From positions 116,666 to 180,665 of the forward strand of contig CAWEUU010000003.1 of NCBI GenBank assembly GCA_963812335.1: DNA of 64,000 bases, in the 5' to 3' direction. The stretch comes from VRUE01 sp963812335 (lineage in GTDB: Bacteria; Actinomycetota; Thermoleophilia; Solirubrobacterales; 70-9). This document shows positions 57,307-64,000 of this stretch, one piece after another. The position numbers and the translations under genes were made by a program. The stretch's first letter is position 1, and each line of letters begins with the position of its first letter. Below the pieces are notes generated by a model that worked only from the letters and a program-made list of their open reading frames with translations, was not told the origin of the DNA and did no database searches.

Positions 57307-58563
57307 ATGCCCTCTAAATACCGCCCTCGTCTGGCCGATATTGAGCTGGAGCGGCGCCTGGAATCGGCCGGTGCGGTTGTCGTCGAAGGGCCAAAGGCTT
57401 GCGGGAAGACGGAAACGGCCCGCCAGATTGCGGCCTCGGAGGTCTTGCTCGATACCGACGTCACCAGTCGCGAAGCCGCGGCTCTCAATCCGAACTTGAT
57501 CCTCCCGGGGGATGTGCCTCGCCTGATCGACGAGTGGCAGGTTGAGCCCCAGGTGTGGAACCACATCCGCCGCGCTGTTGACGACCGCCGGAAGCCAGGC
57601 CAGTTCATCCTTGCCGGGTCGGCCGTGCCTGCCGATGACGCGACTCGGCACTCAGGTGCGGGCAGATTCAGTCGGTTGCGGATGCGGCCGATGTCCAGTT
57701 TCGAGGCTGCCGTCAGCGACGGGGCGATCTCGTTGGGTGCACTCCTGGAGGGGGAGTCGGCTTCCGCAACCGACACCGGGGTGACGGTCGAGGGGTTGGC
57801 CGAGGAGATCTCTCGCGGTGGTTGGCCGGCGTTGCGGGATGCCTCGCTCAGTGCCGCCATGCAGGGAGTTGACGACTACCTGGACGACGTTTGTCGCACA
57901 GACGTGGAGGCTGTCGATGGGGTCAAGAGGGACCCCGAGCGAGTTCACAGGTTGTTGTGCAGCCTGGCGCGCAATGTCGCGACCTCGGCGTCGGCAGCCA
58001 CGCTGTCCAGAGACACCGCGGGGAGCGGCCCTCCGCTCGACCAGCACACGGTTGGCGGTTACCTTCGGGCCCTCGGACGAATCTTTGTCGTTGAGGATCA
58101 GCCCGCCTGGGAGCCGCATCTCCGCTCCCGCGCGGCGATGCGACGTGCGTCGAAGCGCCACTTCGTCGATCCGTCACTGGCTGTTGCCGCCCTGGAGGCC
58201 GATCCGGCGTCGCTTCTCCGCGACCTCAACTTCTTCGGCCTGCTCTTCGAGTCGTTGGTCATCCGCGATCTGCGCATCTACGCGCAGCATGCTGGCCGGC
58301 GGGTCAAGCACTACCGTGACGAGTTGGGCCTCGAGGTCGACGCGATCGTGGAGGGTCGTGGGGCCTGGGGGGCATTCGAGGTCAAGCTCGGCGGGACGCA
58401 GGCAATCGACGACGCCGCCGCAACCCTGGTCAAGTTCGCCCGCAAGATCGACACGGACAAGGTCGGCGAGCCCGCCACCCTGGCCGTGATCGTCGCAACC
58501 GGCTATGGCTACGTCAGGGAGGACGGCGTGCAGATCATCCCGATCGGAACCCTCGGACCCTGA
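57307..58563 (+). CDS. AAA_14 / DUF4143 ATP-binding protein
   Basis: A 418-residue predicted ATPase. N-terminal AAA_14 domain: Walker A in VVVEGPKACGKTETARQIAA (about 24-43), LLDTDVTSREAA, IDEWQVEPQVWNHIRRAVDD (Walker B-like) and FILAGSAVPADDATRHSGAG. The C-terminal DUF4143 has DPSLAVAALEADPASLLRDL, FFGLLFESLVIRDLRIYAQH and a PD-(D/E)xK-like strand LGLEVDAIVEGRGAWGAFEVK that may be a nuclease fold. The family is common on mobile islands and has no settled function. AT-rich upstream DNA suggests recent arrival. Confidence 0.85.
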   Translation: MPSKYRPRLADIELERRLESAGAVVVEGPKACGKTETARQIAASEVLLDTDVTSREAAALNPNLILPGDVPRLIDEWQVEPQVWNHIRRAVDDRRKPGQFILAGSAVPADDATRHSGAGRFSRLRMRPMSSFEAAVSDGAISLGALLEGESASATDTGVTVEGLAEEISRGGWPALRDASLSAAMQGVDDYLDDVCRTDVEAVDGVKRDPERVHRLLCSLARNVATSASAATLSRDTAGSGPPLDQHTVGGYLRALGRIFVVEDQPAWEPHLRSRAAMRRASKRHFVDPSLAVAALEADPASLLRDLNFFGLLFESLVIRDLRIYAQHAGRRVKHYRDELGLEVDAIVEGRGAWGAFEVKLGGTQAIDDAAATLVKFARKIDTDKVGEPATLAVIVATGYGYVREDGVQIIPIGTLGP

Positions 58564-59706
58564 TCAGCGATCGGCTGAGGCGGGCAGCGGCTCGACCTCG
58601 GTCGAGAGGCCGAACTCGGCCAGCGCCGCGAGGAACGACGCCGGCTCGAACGCCTGGGCCGGCGCCAGAGCGCCTTTGCGGTCGTAGGCGGGATCCGCGC
58701 AAAGCGCTGCACCGTGGGCGAGGCTCGCCGCGGTGAGGCCGTAGACGTCGCTGCCACGGACGACGCCGCGGCGAACGCCGGCGGCCCCTCGCGCCTCGCA
58801 GCTAATCGTGAAGCGCGATTTCACCCGGTCGGCCTCCTTTGGCGCCGCCGGCAGGCGCCGGATCGCCGCCCCAGCGGCCTTGCGCAGCGGCGTGCGCATC
58901 GTGGCGCCGAGCAGGGGAGTGGCGCCGACCGCGAGCGGCATCAGCCGCGGCGGCACGACCATCCCGTTGAGCAGGGTCCGCACCCGCCGCGTCTCGACGT
59001 GCCGCGGCACGGTGATCTGCTCGCCGGCGGGATAGCGCAGCATGCGCTGCTCGCCGATCGGGTCGGGGAAGTGCCAGCGGCCACCATCGGCGCTGCGCGG
59101 CCCAGGCTGCCACCCACCATCGGCCCAGATGACGTCATCGGCCCGCATCATCTCCAGCGCCGAGAGCGAGGTCCCCTGCGTGGGCGCGAACCCGTGCACG
59201 GCGTAGGCGACGACGATCTCCTCCAGCGGCCCCATCCCCGCGGCCGTCAGCGCCGCGATCATGTCGCCCGGGAGATAGTCGAACCCCACCCCCGACACAA
59301 GCGCCGCCCCCGTCTCCTCGGCCCGCTTCCCGTACCGATCGAAGACCATGCGGATGAACGGCTGCTCCCCGGTCGTGTCGAGGTAGTGCGTCCCCGTCTC
59401 CGCCGCCGCGGCCACCAGAGCCTCCCCGTGCAGCGAAAACGGCCCCGCACACCCGATCACCGCCGAGCACCCCTCCAGCATCCCCCGCAGCCCTGCGTCG
59501 TCGTCGGCCGCCACGGCCCGCACCGGGACGCCCCCGAGCTCCTCCGAGAGCCGATCCAGCTTCCCCCGACTCCGCCCCGCGATCAGGAAGTCAGCCCCCG
59601 CCTCCTTCAGTCGCCGAGCGATCAGCCCCCCGGTGAACCCCGTGGCCCCGTACACAGCAATAGGCCCGCTCGGGTCCCCTGTGCCCACCGAGTCGCTCGC
59701 AGCCAT
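58564..59706 (-). CDS. Saccharopine dehydrogenase-like / trans-acting enoyl reductase family protein
   Basis: A 380-residue Rossmann-fold oxidoreductase: IAVYGATGFTGGLIARRLKE at about 16-35 binds NAD(P), followed by FLIAGRSRGKLDRLSEEL, VIGCAGPFSLHGEALVAAAA and THYLDTTGEQPFIRMV. The family includes mycobacterial trans-acting enoyl reductases of lipid synthesis; actual substrate unknown. TAGCGT lies 6 bases before the ATG on its strand. Its stop is adjacent to the stop of the convergent ATPase gene. Confidence 0.83.
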   Translation of the reverse strand: MAASDSVGTGDPSGPIAVYGATGFTGGLIARRLKEAGADFLIAGRSRGKLDRLSEELGGVPVRAVAADDDAGLRGMLEGCSAVIGCAGPFSLHGEALVAAAAETGTHYLDTTGEQPFIRMVFDRYGKRAEETGAALVSGVGFDYLPGDMIAALTAAGMGPLEEIVVAYAVHGFAPTQGTSLSALEMMRADDVIWADGGWQPGPRSADGGRWHFPDPIGEQRMLRYPAGEQITVPRHVETRRVRTLLNGMVVPPRLMPLAVGATPLLGATMRTPLRKAAGAAIRRLPAAPKEADRVKSRFTISCEARGAAGVRRGVVRGSDVYGLTAASLAHGAALCADPAYDRKGALAPAQAFEPASFLAALAEFGLSTEVEPLPASADR

Positions 59707-59762
59707 GCCGCAACGCTATCTCGCGAGGGCGACCAGATACTCCCGCCCCGAGCGTTCTAAGC

Positions 59763-59799
59763 GGAAGAAAAAGAAACCCGGCCCACGAAGGGGCCGGGT
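59763..59799 (-). terminator. Intrinsic terminator of the NYN-domain gene
   Basis: Read on the minus strand: ACCCGGCCC, loop CTTCGT, GGGCCGGGT, then TTTCTTTTTCTTCC. A perfect 9-bp GC stem followed by a long T-tract, 51 bases after the NYN stop. It is the clearest classical intrinsic terminator in the window. Confidence 0.9.
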
Positions 59800-59849
59800 G
59801 AGTAAGACAACATCAGTATAGAGACGGGGTTGACGGAAGACAACCCCGC

Positions 59850-60587
59850 TCACCAGCCATCTGGCTTGCTGAGGCCGTCTACGGGGTCAGGTAGCTGATG
59901 TTCTCTCAAGCGAACAGCGTCCAGCTGGCCCCACCAGTGCCTACCCACCCCTTCGCTCGGTATTCCTCGCAGATCGCCAGCCAATTGGGCCGGTCCTGGC
60001 TTGACAATTCCGACCGGGACACGCTTGCGTGCCTCGCGAACGGGGAGCTTGAGGTCACTGTCGTTTGACACGACGACCGCTGCATCGATCTTCTGCTGGA
60101 GAACGTCCAGCAGAAGGTGAGTGCCAACATTGACGTCTGAGCCCTTCTCCTCTTGGTGGAGGTAGGAGACCATCAAGGTCACGTCCGGCAGGTCATCACC
60201 GGTTGCAGCATCCTTAAGCATCAGTGGCCATTCCGGTCGCGCGATCGTCGGCTGGTAGGTGCTCGGCACCGGGCGCACAAGTGGTGCGAACTTGGCTCGG
60301 GAAACGAAGTTCCCGAACTCCACCTCATCAACGCTTCCATGGGCTTCGAGAGCGCGAATGTAAACGGTCTGGTCAGCAGCCGAAGATGGATTCCGCGCTC
60401 CGGAAACCCGGGCGGTGCAGTAGATGACGCGCTCCAACGTTGCTCCCTGATCACGCCAGGCGTGAGGAAGAGTCGACTTGACCACCGAGCGGATATCCAG
60501 CCAGCGCCAGCCTTCGGCCCCGCGGCCGCATAGCTTGCGGGCACCGTAGTAGAGGTTGAACCCGTCGATGTAGGCTCCCACCTTCAT
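59850..60587 (-). CDS. NYN-domain (PIN-like) putative ribonuclease
   Basis: A 245-residue protein with the NYN start MKVGAYIDGFNLYYGARKLC (metal aspartate in YIDGFN) and later aspartates in QKIDAAVVVSNDSDLKLPVR, as in LabA/VPA0323-type proteins. The middle includes KGSDVNVGTHLLLDVL, a conserved NYN segment. It should be a metal-dependent RNase. ATG 60587 is preferred over the longer frame. It is divergent from the RecB-like nuclease/helicase gene 98 bases away and has its own terminator. Lower GC than neighbours suggests acquisition. Confidence 0.85.
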   Translation of the reverse strand: MKVGAYIDGFNLYYGARKLCGRGAEGWRWLDIRSVVKSTLPHAWRDQGATLERVIYCTARVSGARNPSSAADQTVYIRALEAHGSVDEVEFGNFVSRAKFAPLVRPVPSTYQPTIARPEWPLMLKDAATGDDLPDVTLMVSYLHQEEKGSDVNVGTHLLLDVLQQKIDAAVVVSNDSDLKLPVREARKRVPVGIVKPGPAQLAGDLRGIPSEGVGRHWWGQLDAVRLREHQLPDPVDGLSKPDGW

Positions 60588-60685
60588 CCACGATGAGCTT
60601 ATCCGCCGCGTTGCGGGATGGCTTGGAGGCATTGGGAGGCGGGATGTCAGGACATGGGCGCCGGGGGCGACTGAGCGCGTAGGCC

Positions 60686-63600
60686 ATGCAGCTCCTCGAC
60701 GACAAGCTGATCCTCTCCGCGAGCGATCTCAACAACTACCTCGCCTGTCCGCATCTGACGACGCTCGACTTGGCGCGGGCGCGGGGTGAGCTGGAGGTCG
60801 AGCCGGAGCGCGGCGCCGACGCCGAGCTGCTGGCCCGCAAGGGCGACGAGTACGAGGATCGCTACCTCGCCTCGCTCAAGGCCGAGGGCAGGGAGGTCGT
60901 CGAGATCGCCCAGGGGGACGGCTCGCACGCCGCCCTGCTCGAGGCCGCCGCCCGCACCGAGGAGGCGATGCGCGCCGGCGCCGAGGTGATCTACCAGGCG
61001 ACCTTCCTGCGCGAGGGGCTGCGCGGCCACGCCGACTTCCTCTTTCGCGTCGAGCGCCCCTCCGACCTCGGCGACCACAGCTACGAGGTCGCCGACACCA
61101 AGCTCGCCCGCCGCGCCAAGCCCTACTTCATCGTCCAGCTCTGCTTCTACAGCGAGCTGCTGGCGGCCGTGCAGGGCGTCGAGCCGGAGCGCATCCACGT
61201 CATCCTCGGCGACGGCGAGGAACATTCCTTCCGCCTCGCCGAGTTCTCCGCCTACTTCCGCCACATCCGCGACGCCTTCCTCGCCGCCCTCTCCGACGGG
61301 CTGCCCGACACCTACCCCGAGCCGGTCGCCCACTGCCAGGTCTGCCGCTGGCGCGCCCACTGCGACGAGCGCCGCCTCGCCGACGACCACCTCAGCCTCG
61401 TCGCCAACATCAACCGCCGCCAGCGGGAGCTGCTGGCCGAGTCGGGGATCGACACCCTCGCGGCGCTGGGCGGCGCCGAGCGCCTCGCGGTCGAGGGGAT
61501 CGACCCCGGCGTCCTCGAGCGCCTGCGCTCGCAGGCCGCGCTGCAGCTCGCGGCGCGCCGCAGCGGCGAGCACAGCTACCTGCTGCGCGACCCCGAGGAG
61601 GGGAGGGGGTTCGCCCGCCTGCCCAGGCCGGCGCCCGGCGACGTCTTCTTCGACATGGAGGGGGACCCGTTCTTCGACAACGAGGGCCTCGAGTACCTGT
61701 TCGGCCTCGTCACCGCCGAGGACGGCGAGCCGCGGTTCACCGCGATCTGGGGACGCGACCGCGCCGAGGAGAGGGCCGCCCTGGAGCAGTTCATCGACTT
61801 CGTCGGCGAGCGGCGCCGGCGCTTCCCCGACCTCCACGTCTACCACTACGCCCCCTACGAGGTGACGGCGCTGAAGCGCCTCGCCGGCGCCCACGGCACG
61901 CGCGAGGAGGAGCTCGACCAGCTGCTGCGCGAGGAGGTCTTCGTCGACCTCTACAAGGTCGTCAGGGAGGCGATGCGGATCTCCCAGCCCAGCTACTCGA
62001 TCAAGAAGGTCGAGGCCTTCTACATGGAGCAGCGCGACACCGCGGTCACCGACGGCGGCGACTCGATCGTCATGTTCGAGCAGTGGCTGGAGCGGGGCGA
62101 GGACTCGATCCTCGACGACATCGCCGCCTACAACCGCGACGACTGCCTCTCCACCCTGAAGCTGCGCGACTGGCTGCTGGAGCGCCGCGAGGAGGCCGGC
62201 CCGCTTCGAGGACAGCGAGCAGGCGGGCCGCTGGCCTGGTTCGAACCCGAGCCCCGCGAGCGCAGCGAGGAGGCCGAGGAGCTCCTTGCCGAGAACGCGC
62301 CGCTGGGAGCGGCTGATCGAGGGAGTTCCCGACGACGCGGCCGATCGTGACGACGAGCAGCGGGCCCGGTCGCTGATGGCGCACCTGCTCGAGTACCACC
62401 GGCGCGAGGCGCGGCCGGTCTGGTGGGCGATATTTGCGCGGATGGAGGCTGAGCCCGGAGACCTCGTCGACGACTCCGACTGCGTCGACCGGCTCTCCCC
62501 CGATGGCTCGACTCCGCCCCGGCATGTGAAGCAATCGGTGGTCGAGCGCCTCCGGTTCCCGCCCCAGGAGACGAAGCTGCGCACCCGGTCCAAGGTCCTG
62601 GACCCTCGCGACGGCAAGAACCCGGGGACGGTGGTGGCACTCGACGCCGACGCGGGCTGGCTCGACTTGAAGCGGGGGGCGACGCTGGGGAAGCGGCCGC
62701 TCCCCGAGGCGCTGATCCCGCCCGGCCCGTACGAGGCCAAGCAGCAGCGGGCGCGCTGCGGCGGCTGGCCGAGGCGCTGACGGCGGGCGAGGAGGGGCGC
62801 TACCCGGCAGCCCTGCGAATCCTGCGGCGCGACCCGCCCGCGCCGCAGGGGAGCGGGGTGGGCGAGGCCGCGCTTCGCCTCGACGGCAGCTACCTCTTCG
62901 TCCAGGGCCCGCCGGGGGCGGGCAAGACCTACTCGGGCGCCCGCGTGATCGTCGACCTGCTCGAGGCGGCAAGCGCGTCGGCGTGACCTCGACCGGCCAC
63001 AAGGTGATCCACAACATGCTCGAGGAGGTCGAGGAGGTCGCGGCCGAGCGCGGCTTCGCCTTCAGGGGGCTGAAGAAGAGCGCGTCCGACAATCCCGAGT
63101 CGGAGTTCGACTCCGCCCACGGCCTGATCGAGTCGGTCGCCGACAACGGCGCCCTCAGCGACCCCGAGGTGGCGCTGACCGCCGGCACCGCCTGGCACTA
63201 CTGCCGCGAGGACACCGAGTCGCTCGACTACCTGTTCATCGACGAGGCGGGCCAGATCTCGCTGGCCGACGCCCTGGCGCTCGCCACCGCCGCCCGCAAC
63301 GTCGTCCTGCTCGGCGACCCCCAGCAGCTGCCCCAGGTCTCCCAGGGGGCGCACCCCGAGGGCTCCTCGCTATCGGTGCTGGAGCACCTGCTGGGCGAGC
63401 GCCAGACGGTCGACCCCGAGCACGGCGTCTTCCTGGACAGGACCTGGCGCCTGCACCCGCGGATCGCCGCCTTCGTCTCGGAGCTGATGTACGACGGGCG
63501 GCTGGGCTCGGCGCCGGGGCGGGAGCGCCAGCGGATCGAGGCCGGGGGAGAGCTGAGCGGCGCCGGCCTGCGCTGGCTGGCGGTCGAGCACGAGGGCCGC

Positions 63601-64000
63601 TCCCAGTCCTCGCCCGAGGAGGCCGAGGCGATCGCGGCCGCGATCGAGCCCCTGCTCGCCGGCGCCACCTACACCGACGCCGAAGGCGCAGCCCACCCGC
63701 TGCGCCCCGAGGACATCCTCGTCCTCACCCCCTACAACGCCCAGGTCCGCTGCCTCCAGGACCACCTCCCCGACGGCGTCCGAGTCGGCACCGTCGACAA
63801 GTTCCAGGGCCAGGAGGCCCAGGTCGTCTTCTTCTCCATGGCCACCTCCAGCGGCGAGGAGATCCCCCGCAACGTCGAGTTCCTCTTCTCCCGCAACCGC
63901 CTCAACGTCGCGATCTCCCGCGCCCGCTGCCTCGCCGTCCTCGTCTGCAGCCCGCGGCTGCTCGACATCCACGCCAAGTCGATCGAGCAGATGCGGCTGG
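60686..64000 (+). CDS. RecB-like (TM0106-type) nuclease / superfamily 1 helicase fusion, three frame breaks, partial
   Basis: The first frame (60686 to about 62300) is a TM0106-type nuclease: LSASDLNNYLACPHLTTLDL, YEVADTKLARRAKPYFIVQL (PD-(D/E)xK core), a four-cysteine-type CQVCRWRAHC region, then an RNase H-like domain (FFDMEGDPFFDNEGLEYLFG). The frame shifts near 62300 (to RWERLIEGVPDD), near 62755 (to LRRLAEALTAGE) and near 62967 (to GKRVGVTSTGHK). The last parts give a Dna2/UPF1-like helicase: LFVQGPPGAGKTYSGARVIV, YLFIDEAGQIS, LLGDPQQLPQVSQG, VDKFQGQEAQVVFFSM, NVAISRARCLAVLV. All motifs survive, so the breaks are recent or are sequence errors. It continues past the window. Confidence 0.8.

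Overview
The window is 64 kb of uniformly GC-rich, densely coding bacterial DNA with no rRNA, tRNA or CRISPR array that I can see. Gene content and order point to an actinobacterium. The run tilS-hpt-ftsH-folP-folB-folK-(coaX-dus-greA)-lysS-clpC, followed by disA-carD-ispD-(ispF)-cysS-rlmB-sigH-type sigma factor, is the order known from actinobacterial and, in part, Bacillus chromosomes. Two F420-type luciferase-like oxidoreductases, a type III glutamine synthetase, CarD and many GTG/TTG starts fit a deep-branching actinobacterium such as the Thermoleophilia; that placement is inference. About 25 genes carry a TAGRCT/TANNNT hexamer only 6 to 11 bases before the start codon, the signature of leaderless transcription.

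Layout. 1-2.8 kb: two F420-type oxidoreductases and GlpX fructose bisphosphatase. 2.9-5.2 kb: an accessory patch with a broken GmrSD (DUF262/DUF1524)-AlbA_2 gene, a perfect 22-bp palindrome and a PIN toxin-antitoxin pair. 5.2-13.6 kb: YggU, flavin amine oxidase, DUF4234 protein, RlmN, a TrkA-type potassium channel, P450, MFS transporter and metallophosphoesterase. 13.6-19.5 kb: glutamine synthetase III divergent from a reversed-order beta-oxidation fusion, then a sirtuin and a HAD phosphatase. 19.5-24.8 kb: VapBC, an unknown protein, a three-domain peptidoglycan enzyme, a coiled-coil protein and a nucleoside phosphorylase. 24.9-26.9 kb: amtB-glnK with a hairpin terminator. 26.9-29.8 kb: a MerR-adenylate cyclase fusion and HipBA. 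29.8-42.7 kb: the tilS-to-clpC housekeeping run (tRNA modification, purine salvage, membrane proteolysis, folate, CoA, transcript cleavage, tRNA charging). 42.7-46.8 kb: aldo/keto reductase, a beta-propeller/RTX secreted protein and an MFS drug transporter. 46.9-57.2 kb: disA, carD, isoprenoid genes ispD and ispF, DUF389, PHP phosphatase, acyl-CoA synthetase, coiled coil, cysS, rlmB and a SigH-like sigma factor. 57.2-64 kb: an accessory end with an AAA_14/DUF4143 ATPase, a saccharopine-dehydrogenase-like enzyme, a NYN-domain nuclease and a divergent RecB-like nuclease/UvrD-Dna2-type helicase fusion that runs off the window.

Sequence quality matters here. Single-base frame breaks occur in clpC, cysS, the nuclease-helicase (three) and the GmrSD remnant. 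Because clpC and cysS are normally essential and every motif downstream of each break is intact, most of these are probably sequencing or assembly indels. The clpC break, however, sits exactly on a C-AAA-AAG slippery sequence and deserves a direct check. carD appears to start at ATT, and ispD has no ordinary start codon in front of its CTP-binding motif.
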